From CAYSQW01 sp964433135 (GTDB lineage Bacteria > Acidobacteriota > Aminicenantia > Aminicenantales > Aminicenantaceae), in the NCBI GenBank assembly GCA_964433135.1, contig CAYSQW010000028.1:1-42443 (forward strand): DNA of 42,443 nucleotides, written 5' to 3'. The notes under the pieces are model-generated. The model saw only the letters and a list, made by a program, of their open reading frames with translations, searched no databases and was not told the DNA's origin. Position numbers and translations under genes: made by a program. Below are positions 1-7,412 of the stretch, piece by piece; within the stretch, counting starts at the first letter, position 1, and each line of letters begins with the position of its first letter.

Positions 1-50
1 CCTCATGGTTGTTGTCGCCCCGCAAGCGTCCTTCGGCACCAGCTCCCTAA

Positions 51-232
51 GGCTGCGGGAGTGAGGAACGCCATACGGGATTTAGCCTGAAAATAAAGCT
101 TCGGGAGGAACGCCGACGAAGGAGGCCGCTGAGCATGTCCGACCCACGGACGGGGGGAGTTGCGCAGGCGCCGACTGAAGCGCGATTTTCATGGCGTTAA
201 AAATCCCGTCTAAGTGACGCCCTCCCGCAGCC
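51..232. repeat. Structured inverted-repeat element of unknown class
   Basis: An 11-bp perfect terminal inverted repeat (GGCTGCGGGAG at 51-61, CTCCCGCAGCC at 222-232) encloses about 180 bp. Inside, AACGCCAT (67-74) is complementary to ATGGCGTT (191-198), and ACGGGATTT (75-83) to AAATCCCGT (201-209). Their order means the two helices would cross, giving a pseudoknot or two alternative folds. GAGGAACGCC occurs twice in direct orientation (63-72, 105-114). No convincing protein is encoded. The element lies just 3' of the DUF3830 gene on the minus strand. It could be a dispersed repeat (MITE-like) or a structured RNA. I see no target-site duplication and do not recognise the family. Confidence 0.5.
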
Positions 233-238
233 GCTTCT

Positions 239-814
239 TTATTTGGGTTTATGCGCCCGAATAACGAACCGCTGCTCGCCGTGCCTGCCGATATGTTTTC
301 CCAACACATACAGCTTTTTCAGGTCCTGCTTGATAACGGCGAAGATGTAAGTAGCTTCGGCTCCGTCCAGCGGACCGAAAAATCGTGATTTGCCATAGGT
401 AAGGAAAATCCCGTTTCCCACGGCATAAAAACCCACTTCTCCCGGAGTCCCATAAATGGAAGGATTTTCTCCGTAATCCGGAAAATTCGGAGACGGCCAG
501 AGACCGTGCTCACGTGCCATCGTTTTCAGGGTTTCATCGTGCACCTGCAGCCCCTCGCCGCTCCAGAACTGGTGATAGGTGACCGATTCATGTGGAAGGA
601 TACCGACAATCGCTCGGCAGGTTTTCGGCGCATCCTCCCACAACAGATCCGCGATAAACACAGCGTCTCCGATTTGAATCTCTATCTGTTTGATATCCGT
701 CTCATTGGAAATTCCAGCGGCCGCCGTATCCGCCGCGGCACAAGGCATGTTTCCCGCCATAAGAAAACAGACCAGCCCCAGAACAGCCACAAGCACAGCC
801 GATGTTTTTTTCAT
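239..814 (-). CDS. Secreted DUF3830 cyclophilin-like protein
   Basis: The product (191 aa) opens with a Sec signal peptide: Lys-Lys, a hydrophobic stretch, then cleavage near AAA-D around residue 29. It continues as a single cyclophilin-like beta-barrel domain of the DUF3830 type. The family pattern is visible: IEIQIGDAVFIADLLWEDAPKT, then LPHESVTYHQFWSGEG, PGEVGFYAVGN and ITYGKSRF-like segments. The start at ATG 814 is preferred over a TTG six bases upstream because AAGGAGA lies 8-9 bases before it. The gene stands alone, divergent from the flavoprotein gene at 976. DUF3830 proteins have no firm biochemical role, and peptidyl-prolyl isomerase activity should not be assumed. Export is inferred from the leader. 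Confidence 0.8.
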   Translation of the reverse strand: MKKTSAVLVAVLGLVCFLMAGNMPCAAADTAAAGISNETDIKQIEIQIGDAVFIADLLWEDAPKTCRAIVGILPHESVTYHQFWSGEGLQVHDETLKTMAREHGLWPSPNFPDYGENPSIYGTPGEVGFYAVGNGIFLTYGKSRFFGPLDGAEATYIFAVIKQDLKKLYVLGKHIGRHGEQRFVIRAHKPK

Positions 815-922
815 GTTCAAATCTCCTTTATTCCAATCATGGCTTTAAGTAAGATTAAATGTTTTCCCCTTCGGATACCAGTCTTTCTTTCCCTTCGGCT
901 TATAAAGGATGTCGGATGAAGC

Positions 923-951
923 TTTCCATCGCGCCTGGAATCGTTTAAAAT
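923..951 (+). promoter_or_regulatory. Predicted sigma-70 promoter of the nitronate monooxygenase gene
   Basis: TTTCCA (923-928), a 17-bp spacer and TAAAAT (946-951) lie 24 bp upstream of the start codon at 976. The ribosome site AAAGGA follows at about 960-966. Prediction from motif match only. Confidence 0.4.
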
Positions 952-975
952 GTCTGTTTCGAAAGGAACCTCGAC

Positions 976-2001
976 ATGAAGAATCTCGAACATCTGTGGA
1001 AACAAGGACAAAATTTTCTCGATGTTGAAACACCGATCATCGCGGGCGCCATGACTTGGATCTCCGACAGCTCCTTCACCGCAGCGGTCAGTAACGCCGG
1101 CGCCTTCGGATGCCTTGCAGCCGGCAATATGGAACCCCGACAGCTGGAAGACGAAATCCGAAAAACCCAGGAATCGACCGATAAACCCTTCGCCGTCAAT
1201 CTCATCACCATCGCTCCCAACTACAAACAGAACCTGAAAGCGGCCGTTCGCCGCCGGGTTCCTTACATCGTCTTCGCCGGCAGTTTTCCACGCCGCCCTG
1301 AAATTCAGGAAGCCAAGGATTGTGGAGCCAAGGTCATGAGCTTTGCCTCGACGGAATCCATGGCCCGACGCCTGATCGACCATGGAGTGGATGGGCTCAT
1401 CCTCGAAGGCAGCGAGGCGGGAGGACATGTGGGGCATGTTTCTTTGGGTATCCTTCTGCAGCAGGTCCTGTTCAAGATCAGTGACGTGCCCATTTTCGTC
1501 GCGGGAGGGATCGCCACCGGATCCTATATCACGCATCTTCTATTGATGGGCGCGGCGGGCGTGCAACTGGGTACGTTTTTTGTCTTGACCAAAGAGTGCC
1601 TGACGCACCCGCGCTTCAAGGAAGCTTTCATCCGGGCCCGAGCCCGCGATGCGGTATCGACGCCGCAGATAAACTCCGCGCTTCAGGTGGTCGCCGTGCG
1701 CGCCCTGCGAAACAAAGGTTTCGATGCTTTTTCGGAGCTTCAGATCGACCTCCTCTCCAAACGGAAAGCGGGATTGATATCCCAGGGAGAAGCCCAATAC
1801 ACGGTTGAAAATTTCTGGGCGGGAGCGCTCCGTAAGGCCGTCAAGGAAGGTGATGTCGAATCCGGTTCTCTCATGGCGGGTCAGAGCGTCGGACTGGTCG
1901 ACAAGATCCGCCCTTTACGGGAAGCTCTGGCGATGCTTACCGATGATGCCCGGCGGGAACTCGACCGCGTAAGAGGATTCCTGTCGGAAAATTCGGACTG
2001 A
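976..2001 (+). CDS. FMN-dependent nitronate monooxygenase / FabK-type enoyl-ACP reductase family protein
   Basis: This 341-residue cytoplasmic TIM-barrel flavoprotein belongs to the nitronate monooxygenase/FabK superfamily. The N-terminal ETPIIAGAMTWISD segment forms the FMN-contacting first strand. The central GLILEGSEAGGHVG motif carries the family histidine, and GGIATG followed by GAAGVQLGTFF forms the phosphate-binding end of the barrel. The length fits the family. The start is supported by AAAGGA 9 bases upstream. Members either oxidise nitronates with oxygen or reduce the enoyl-ACP double bond. The sequence alone does not decide between them, and no fatty-acid synthesis genes are adjacent. 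It stands alone and converges with the lipoprotein gene, whose stop is only 8 bp away. Confidence 0.85.
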   Translation: MKNLEHLWKQGQNFLDVETPIIAGAMTWISDSSFTAAVSNAGAFGCLAAGNMEPRQLEDEIRKTQESTDKPFAVNLITIAPNYKQNLKAAVRRRVPYIVFAGSFPRRPEIQEAKDCGAKVMSFASTESMARRLIDHGVDGLILEGSEAGGHVGHVSLGILLQQVLFKISDVPIFVAGGIATGSYITHLLLMGAAGVQLGTFFVLTKECLTHPRFKEAFIRARARDAVSTPQINSALQVVAVRALRNKGFDAFSELQIDLLSKRKAGLISQGEAQYTVENFWAGALRKAVKEGDVESGSLMAGQSVGLVDKIRPLREALAMLTDDARRELDRVRGFLSENSD

Positions 2002-2009
2002 ATAAGACT

Positions 2010-3086
2010 CTATTTTTTTTGGCCCACCACTTCGAGTGAAAATTCGAGATCGAAAGCCCCTCCGCCGCTCAAGCTTCCCACGACCCTGATCACGGGAGCA
2101 TCACCGCGGACGGCGCCGGGGATCAGAATCAAGGCATCCTTTTTCAGAAATTTAGCGACGAACTGGGTATCTTCGAGCACATGTTCAAACGGAACGATGG
2201 TTTCCCCGCCGGGCCCGATCATCCGAACCGACGCGGGATCGATGTCATCGATCCCGGAGCCGCGCAGCTTGGCGACCACATTTCCTGTGCTTTCACCCCA
2301 TGCGGGATTCCATTTTTTCGGGCTGACGGACAGAGTCATCTCTTCAGGGTCCTGTTTCTTCCCAACGATGGTGATGGTGTCGATGAGATCATAAACGATC
2401 CCATCGGCCTCGAACCGGATCGTGATCTCGTAGCTCTGTCCGGTTTGCGGATCCGCCAGCAGAGCGATGGCTTGACTCTGGAGGAATTTCGCAATCAGAG
2501 AATTCCCGCCTATTTCATGCCCAATAGGCGAGATCTCTCCGCCCTCAGGTCCCAGCATCCGAATCGATTCCGGGAGAACCAAGGCATAATCGTCACCGCA
2601 AATCCGGGCGCTGACGTCGTCGGAGCTGCCGGCCCAGCCTATATTCCATTTGTCCGGCTGGATGTCCACTTTCAACTCACCTTGTCTTATGCGGGTTCGT
2701 TCCATCTGGGCCACCACGGCTTGGCCGTTTGTCTGTATTTCGAGTCGCAGCCGGATTCGTTCTTCCTCCTGGACATTCTCGAGCTGTATCCGGGTGACAA
2801 CCGCATTCACAAGCACTTGGACTGACTGATTTCCTTCCGGCAATCCCGCCAGCTCAAAATTTCCGTTTACATCCGGATGCGTTTTTCGTCCGGTTCCCTC
2901 AAGCATCACCACGATATTTTCAGGCGCGGAAATTTGGATGCCTGAGATTTCACCCGACAGAACGGCGCTTCCTGTTTGTTCCGACAGCGAAACGGCGGGC
3001 GCGGCCGGGCTGCCGCCTTGGCTGCATCCTGCCAGAATAAATATGATCCCCGTCATGAATATGACTGCCGTATATTTACATTTCAT
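2010..3086 (-). CDS. Lipoprotein with CarboxypepD_reg-like domain and two tandem repeat domains
   Basis: This 358-residue lipoprotein has lipobox LAGC with Cys21, so it is probably anchored in the inner or outer membrane. Residues about 40-105 resemble a carboxypeptidase-regulatory-like beta sandwich (H-P-D-V-N-G-N-F-E-L-A-G-L-P pattern). The rest is two copies of one domain, about 137-244 and 250-358. Both share a P-x-KWN-xx-W opening, V-x-A-x-x-x-G, an S-x-RM-x-GP-x-G core, and AKFL near the end. No catalytic motif is seen. The fold is likely Ig-like and the role structural or binding, which is inference. The start has a clear GGAGGAATT ribosome site. It is divergent from blaI, with a 275-bp gap holding the blaI control region. 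Confidence 0.75.
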   Translation of the reverse strand: MKCKYTAVIFMTGIIFILAGCSQGGSPAAPAVSLSEQTGSAVLSGEISGIQISAPENIVVMLEGTGRKTHPDVNGNFELAGLPEGNQSVQVLVNAVVTRIQLENVQEEERIRLRLEIQTNGQAVVAQMERTRIRQGELKVDIQPDKWNIGWAGSSDDVSARICGDDYALVLPESIRMLGPEGGEISPIGHEIGGNSLIAKFLQSQAIALLADPQTGQSYEITIRFEADGIVYDLIDTITIVGKKQDPEEMTLSVSPKKWNPAWGESTGNVVAKLRGSGIDDIDPASVRMIGPGGETIVPFEHVLEDTQFVAKFLKKDALILIPGAVRGDAPVIRVVGSLSGGGAFDLEFSLEVVGQKK

Positions 3087-3309
3087 CTTAATTCCTCCTT
3101 ATGGAAATTCACTCAAAGCCTTATCGATATTCTTATGTTTTGTCGTTTGACTCGCCAGATGTATGTTTTTTTCTCCGGCATCCATTTTGCCGGCTGGGAG
3201 TTCATGACAACGGTTCCCAGCGTTTAAAAACCATATCAGAAGGAAATCAGATTACCATTTTTCACGCTTTAAGGGAATCTTCCGAAAAATATCCCTGGAT
3301 GTTCCATTA

Positions 3310-3352
3310 AACTAAATATTTAGTTGACAAACTATATCGTTAGTTTTATTAT
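3310..3352 (+). promoter_or_regulatory. blaI promoter overlain by two 16-bp palindromic operators
   Basis: TTGACA (3324-3329), 17 bp, TATTAT (3347-3352) is a near-perfect sigma-70 promoter. AACTAAATATTTAGTT (3310-3325) is a perfect 16-bp palindrome overlapping the start of the -35 box. AACTATATCGTTAGTT (3330-3345) fills the spacer and keeps the AACTA/TAGTT arms. The centres are 20 bp apart, about two helical turns, which suits two repressor dimers on one DNA face. BlaI/MecI repressors are known to autoregulate through such dyads, so BlaI is the inferred binder. The -10 box ends only 9 bp before the ATG and no Shine-Dalgarno is present, so the mRNA is probably leaderless. Confidence 0.8.
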
Positions 3353-3361
3353 ATAAACATC

Positions 3362-3748
3362 ATGAAAGAACTCACGAAAGCCGAAGAACAAATCATGCGG
3401 GTACTATGGGACCTGGAAAAAGGATTCGTCAAGGATATCCTTGAGTGTCTGCCGGATCCCAAACCCGCTTACAATACCGTTTCCACGATCGTACGTATCC
3501 TTGAGAAAAAAGGATTCATAACGCATAAAGCCTATGGAAAGACCCATGAATATTATCCCCTTATTCCCAAAGAAAAATACACTACGCTTTTCATGCGGAA
3601 TTTTGTTCGGAAGTATTTTCAGGATTCTTTCCAGGAAATGATGTCTTTTTTCGCTCGAGATAAAAATCTCAGCCTCCCTGAGCTGGAAGACATTCGCAGT
3701 ATGATCAGCCGGGAGATCCAAAAACAGAAGAGAGATGACAATGAGTGA
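3362..3748 (+). CDS. blaI: BlaI/MecI-family transcriptional repressor
   Basis: This 128-residue repressor has an N-terminal winged helix (about 1-75) with the family phrases LTKAEEQIMRVLWDLEKGFV and YNTVSTIVRILEKKGF, followed by a helical dimerisation region rich in charged residues. The length matches BlaI/MecI/CopY proteins. Known members bind palindromic DNA as dimers and are inactivated by proteolysis triggered by an M56 membrane protease. The partner protease gene overlaps its 3' end by 14 bp, so the two are translationally coupled. The start codon sits about 3 bases from the predicted transcription start, with no ribosome site. It is probably autoregulated through the palindromes at 3310-3345. 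The regulated stress here need not be a beta-lactam. Confidence 0.9.
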   Translation: MKELTKAEEQIMRVLWDLEKGFVKDILECLPDPKPAYNTVSTIVRILEKKGFITHKAYGKTHEYYPLIPKEKYTTLFMRNFVRKYFQDSFQEMMSFFARDKNLSLPELEDIRSMISREIQKQKRDDNE

Positions 3749-5180
3749 ATTTCTGTTATATTTAATGGAATCGGCGTTATGTCTAAGCTTTTTCTATGGA
3801 TTCTACTGGCTTTTTCTTAAAAATGAGACTTTTTTCGCTCTTAACCGCTTCTATCTGATAACGGCACTGCTCGCATCTTACGCTATCCCTCTACTCAACC
3901 TCCCTTCTCCTTTCCGAACCCGCCCCGTGACTCCCGTCACCGATGCCATGCTCAGTGAATCCGCCGGAGCCGCCGCCGGATTCGGGGCCGGCGAGATCCT
4001 GCTTGCGGTTTATCTTCTGGGAGCCGGATTCGTTTTGCTTCGGTTCGGATACCAGCTTTTCGGTCTTGCGCGCCTGATTCTCAGATCCGGCGTCATCCGT
4101 CGGAACGGGTGCTGCTTCGTTATAACTCAAGAGAACAACACACCTTTCTCATTCTTCAATCTCATATTTCTGAAGCGATCCGAGTTCGATGACAATCAAT
4201 TTCACCGTATCCTCACCCATGAGCGGGTGCATATAAAGCAACAACATTCCATCGATGTTTTTATCATGGAAATCGCAAGTGCTTTCCAATGGTTCAATCC
4301 TTTTGTATGGCCGTACAAAAAATCTCTAAAGGAAACCCATGAGTATCTGGCTGACAACGCCGTCATTGCGCAGGGCGGCGACCGGGCCGAATACCAGCTG
4401 CTCATCCTGGAGCAGCAAGTGGGCATGAAATTGTTCGAATTTGCGAATAATTTCAAGCATTCTCAAATCAAAAGGAGAATAACCATGATGACCAAAAACA
4501 AATCTAAAAAAGGAGCCCGGTTCAAGCTTCTTCTGATCCTGCCGATCACCTGCTTCCTGCTGCTGGCTTTCGCGGAGCCACGGCCGGTTCTTACCTCGCC
4601 GACTCTGCAGCCCGTCGATTCCGGAGTCAACCCGGTTTCTTTCCAGGAAAAGACTCTGAGCGAAGAGCAGCAGAAAAAACCAGAACAGCAGAAGAAAATG
4701 CAAGTCCTGGAAAAGCGCAAAGCCATCGAACTGAAAATGGCCCAGATAAAGGAAGCAGCCGAGAATACCGATGACGAGGATAAACGATTGGAGCTGAAAG
4801 CCGCCTATACGAAACTCAGGTTGTCCTTGAAAGAAAACGGCGTCGAAGACGACAAATGGATCAAAATAAAGAAAAAGACTGCGGACGGTGAAGAAAAAGT
4901 CTACAAGATCAGAGAGGAAAACATGAAAGAGGTCGAAAAGCTGAAGCTCATGTATGAAAAAACCGATGACCCTGAACTCAAGAAAAAGATCAAGCAAAAG
5001 GTCAGCGACATTATGGAAAAAAACGCCGAAATCGTAACAGAAACCTATTCCGCGGACCAGATCAAAAATAACATAAAAAAGCTCGAGACCATGCTCAAAG
5101 AGACTAATGACTCTGATAAAAAAGCCAAAATCAAAGAAAAACTGGTTTCTTTATACGCTCTCTTAGAAAAGCACCCCTGA
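3735..5180 (+). CDS. M56 (BlaR1-type) membrane metalloprotease with a helical-repeat C-terminal tail
   Basis: This is the antirepressor partner of BlaI. Up to four membrane spans are visible: about 5-28, 38-55, 75-105 and 263-281. The zinc site HERVH is at 162-166, with the third ligand Glu203 in EYLAD, as in M56 proteases. After the last span comes a tail of about 200 residues (282-481), very rich in Lys and Glu. It holds three related helix-turn-helix units (about 331-365, 400-433, 447-481), each with a T-D-D or T-N-D turn. No penicillin-binding sensor domain (SxxK) is present, so the signal sensed is unknown. A second in-frame ATG at 3741 could be the true start. A rho-independent terminator closes the operon at 5198-5235. 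Confidence 0.85.
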   Translation: MTMSEFLLYLMESALCLSFFYGFYWLFLKNETFFALNRFYLITALLASYAIPLLNLPSPFRTRPVTPVTDAMLSESAGAAAGFGAGEILLAVYLLGAGFVLLRFGYQLFGLARLILRSGVIRRNGCCFVITQENNTPFSFFNLIFLKRSEFDDNQFHRILTHERVHIKQQHSIDVFIMEIASAFQWFNPFVWPYKKSLKETHEYLADNAVIAQGGDRAEYQLLILEQQVGMKLFEFANNFKHSQIKRRITMMTKNKSKKGARFKLLLILPITCFLLLAFAEPRPVLTSPTLQPVDSGVNPVSFQEKTLSEEQQKKPEQQKKMQVLEKRKAIELKMAQIKEAAENTDDEDKRLELKAAYTKLRLSLKENGVEDDKWIKIKKKTADGEEKVYKIREENMKEVEKLKLMYEKTDDPELKKKIKQKVSDIMEKNAEIVTETYSADQIKNNIKKLETMLKETNDSDKKAKIKEKLVSLYALLEKHP

Positions 5181-5197
5181 ACACGATCGACGAAACA

Positions 5198-5235
5198 GCC
5201 GGAGGACGGATAATCCGTCCCCGGCTTCTTTTTTT
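5198..5235 (+). terminator. Rho-independent terminator of the blaI-M56 operon
   Basis: GCCGG (5198-5202) pairs with CCGGC (5221-5225), and GGACGGA (5204-5210) with TCCGTCC (5214-5220), around a TAA loop with one bulged A. TTCTTTTTTT follows at 5226-5235. It lies 17 bp after the stop codon. Confidence 0.9.
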
Positions 5236-5275
5236 CTTCACAACAAGGGCTGTTCATGCCGGATGAAACCGTTAT

Positions 5276-5704
5276 TCAACAGTCCAGATTTTCGATGATG
5301 TATTGGATTTCCAGAGCACTCCGCCGATAGGTCTCACGATCCCGACCGAAAGGATCGATGACGGGCCGCAGGACAAGCTTTTCCGCCGGGATCATGTCCC
5401 GCTTCTCCAAAAAATCATGCACCACGGCATCCAATACGATGATCCGTTCGAAGCGTTGGGGAAACACATCGTCGATATGACGAGGCACATGTGAAGAGAT
5501 ATCCACTTCATAGAGATCCCGCATGATTTCAACCGCAGGCTCCGCCGCACCTTGAAAAGCGGGATAAATACCGGCGCTTTCAATCCTCACTTTAGTTCCC
5601 AATATTTTTTTTGCCAGTCCCTCTGCCATGGGGCTGCGGCACGTGTTTCCATAGCAAACAAAAAGCAGCGAGCGAAATCGATGTGCGTGCTTTTTCTCTT
5701 TCAT
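5276..5704 (-). CDS. Low-molecular-weight protein tyrosine phosphatase family protein
   Basis: This 142-residue cytoplasmic phosphatase has the P-loop C-X5-R at Cys17-Arg23 (CYGNTCR) followed by SPMAEG. The late V-I-D-P-F-G segment (about 114-119) supplies the general-acid Asp. This is the LMW-PTP fold, shared with arsenate reductases of the Wzb/YwlE/ArsC class. In bacteria these remove phosphate from tyrosine or arginine and often control capsule synthesis or stress proteins. No Wzc kinase or arsenic genes are adjacent, so the substrate is unknown. The predicted promoter lies at 5736-5764, and its -35 is inside an inverted repeat shared with the divergent serine hydrolase gene. Confidence 0.85.
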   Translation of the reverse strand: MKEKKHAHRFRSLLFVCYGNTCRSPMAEGLAKKILGTKVRIESAGIYPAFQGAAEPAVEIMRDLYEVDISSHVPRHIDDVFPQRFERIIVLDAVVHDFLEKRDMIPAEKLVLRPVIDPFGRDRETYRRSALEIQYIIENLDC

Positions 5705-5735
5705 CGGTCTTCCTGATGATGAATCATATCGTCAG

Positions 5736-5764
5736 ATTATGGCCAAACAGCAGCCCAAATGCAA
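5736..5764 (-). promoter_or_regulatory. Predicted promoter of the LMW-PTP gene
   Basis: On the minus strand, TTGCAT (5764-5759), 17 bp and CATAAT (5741-5736) lie 32 bp before the ATG. The -35 overlaps the left arm of the inverted repeat at 5755-5762. Confidence 0.4.
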
Positions 5765-5798
5765 TCCCTCATTTCGAAATACATCAAGCGGCATTTGG
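5755..5798. promoter_or_regulatory. Nested dyad between divergent promoters, candidate operator
   Basis: CCAAATGC (5755-5762) and GCATTTGG (5791-5798) form a perfect 8-bp inverted repeat. Near its centre is a second perfect palindrome, ATTTCGAAAT (5771-5780). Each outer arm overlaps the -35 box of one of the two divergent promoters, so one bound regulator could control both genes. The sequence does not match the blaI palindromes. Confidence 0.45.
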
Positions 5799-5823
5799 CA
5801 AACCGCCTTTCAATTTGTATGAT
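5795..5823 (+). promoter_or_regulatory. Predicted sigma-70 promoter of the serine hydrolase gene
   Basis: TTGGCA (5795-5800), 17 bp, TATGAT (5818-5823) differ from consensus at one base in each box. The expected transcription start near 5830 supports translation from ATG 5862 rather than the in-frame ATG at 5829. Confidence 0.65.
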
Positions 5824-5861
5824 AACAGATGATGAAGATGGTCCGAATGAAAGGAGAGCCC

Positions 5862-7406
5862 ATGACAGCTCAGGAGACTCATTGTAACAAAGCGAATGCC
5901 GTATTCTCTGCAAGATCGCTTTATTGGCTGGTTATGGGATTATCATCCATTATTCTGCTTTCAACCTGCCGGCCGAATGTTTCATCCCCTTCTTCCCGGC
6001 GCAAGCGGGTCGAAACCGGGCTTCTTCGGATCATGTCGATCAAGGGCATCCAGGCGGAATCATTCACCCTGGAAGAGCGAATGGCGCATTTCCGAATCCC
6101 GGGATGCAGCATCGCCGTGATCAACAGCAACCGGATAGAATGGGCGCGAGGTTACGGCTACAAGGAAAACGGCCGGGAAGAACCCGTCACATCGGAAACA
6201 CTGTTTCAGGCCGCTTCCATAAGCAAACCGGTGGCCGCGGCGGCAGCGCTGCATTTCGTGGAGACCGGGGATTTCGATCTTGACGCGAACGTTAATGCCT
6301 CACTCCAATCCTGGCGGCTTCCGGAAAACCGTCACACGGCCGATTCGCCGGTCTGTCTGCGCGGACTGCTGAGCCACCGTGCAGGGATCACGGTGCACGG
6401 ATTTCGGGGCTATGCCGCCGATGAAGAGATCCCTACCCTCCGGCAAATCCTCGACGGAGAGCCGCCGGCAAACTCCGCTCCCGTGCGCGTCGACCTCCCG
6501 CCCGATTCCCGCTTCCGCTATTCCGGGGGAGGGTATACCATCCTGCAGCAGATGCTGATCGACCGGAGCCGGGAAACCTTTCCGGACCTTATGTGGGAAA
6601 CGGTGCTGAAACCGTCCGGGATGCTGCTCAGCACATACCATCAGCCGCTGCCGGTAACGATGCGTCCTCAGGCGGCCAGCGGTCACCGCACAGACGGACA
6701 GCCCATCGCAGGACGCTGGCACGCTTATCCCGAGATGGCCGCCGCGGGACTCTGGACCACTCCGACTGATCTGGCGCGATTCGTATTGGAGTTGATGAAA
6801 CGCCGCCGTGGCGAAAACCACCCTTTTCTCTCCGTTGATATGGTCAACGAGATGTGGACGATTCAATCCCCCACGGACACCGCCGCCTCACAAGGAATGG
6901 GACTCGGATTCATGATCGACCGCCGGAAGGAAAACCTCAAAATCTCCCACGGCGGCTCGAATGAAGGATTCCGCTGTGTGCTCGTGGCATATCCGGAAAA
7001 GGGGCAGGGCGCGATCGTTATGACCAACAGCGATAACGGCGGCTACCTTCTGGAAGAAGTTCTTCGCGGCATCAGCGCCGAATACGATTGGCCCGATTAT
7101 AAATCCAAAGTGGTCACCACGACAGCCCTCGATCCCGAAGAGTTCGATCGGAACGTCGGAACATACCGGATCCATGACTCCTTGACCTTAACGATCTCTC
7201 GAGAAGAAAGCCGGTATTATGCCGAACCGATTCACACACCCCACCGAGGCGCGCAGCGTGTACGCATCTATCCCCGTTCGAAAACGGAGTTTTTCGACCT
7301 CGATGCGTCTGTGAAAATTCGATTTGAAACGGAGCCCGAAGGCGGAGCGCACGCTCTGATATTAGAACAGAACGGTCGATCGCTCCGCGGACTCAAACTC
7401 GAATAA
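5862..7406 (+). CDS. Secreted beta-lactamase-family (class C / S12) serine hydrolase
   Basis: This 514-residue protein has the penicillin-recognising serine hydrolase fold (PF00144). The nucleophile motif SISK is at 119-122 with Ser119 and Lys122. The second motif YSG is at 220-222 (Tyr220), and the third, HGG, at 363-365. Beyond about residue 425 there is an extra beta-rich C-terminal domain, as in many esterase or D-aminopeptidase relatives. Start ATG 5862 has AAGGAGAG 5 bases upstream. The leader contains a membrane span ending L-S-T-C, an imperfect lipobox (Thr at -1), so it may be a lipoprotein or membrane-anchored. The YSG motif instead of YxN argues for a peptidase or esterase as readily as a beta-lactamase. 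Proximity to blaI is suggestive, but its control region lacks the blaI operator. Confidence 0.85.
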   Translation: MTAQETHCNKANAVFSARSLYWLVMGLSSIILLSTCRPNVSSPSSRRKRVETGLLRIMSIKGIQAESFTLEERMAHFRIPGCSIAVINSNRIEWARGYGYKENGREEPVTSETLFQAASISKPVAAAAALHFVETGDFDLDANVNASLQSWRLPENRHTADSPVCLRGLLSHRAGITVHGFRGYAADEEIPTLRQILDGEPPANSAPVRVDLPPDSRFRYSGGGYTILQQMLIDRSRETFPDLMWETVLKPSGMLLSTYHQPLPVTMRPQAASGHRTDGQPIAGRWHAYPEMAAAGLWTTPTDLARFVLELMKRRRGENHPFLSVDMVNEMWTIQSPTDTAASQGMGLGFMIDRRKENLKISHGGSNEGFRCVLVAYPEKGQGAIVMTNSDNGGYLLEEVLRGISAEYDWPDYKSKVVTTTALDPEEFDRNVGTYRIHDSLTLTISREESRYYAEPIHTPHRGAQRVRIYPRSKTEFFDLDASVKIRFETEPEGGAHALILEQNGRSLRGLKLE

Positions 7407-7412
7407 GACGGA

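Noticed and set aside
82..309. A 75-codon minus-strand frame across the structured element
   Set aside because: It runs through the inverted repeat and the end of the DUF3830 gene, has no ribosome site, and its composition looks non-coding.
2012..2019. A T8 run between convergent genes as a terminator
   Set aside because: There is no GC-rich stem before it on either strand, and it lies inside the end of the lipoprotein gene.
5862..7406. Serine hydrolase as a BlaI-regulated beta-lactamase
   Set aside because: The AACTA-N6-TAGTT palindrome is absent from its control region, and the second motif is YSG rather than YxN. A beta-lactamase role is possible but not supported.
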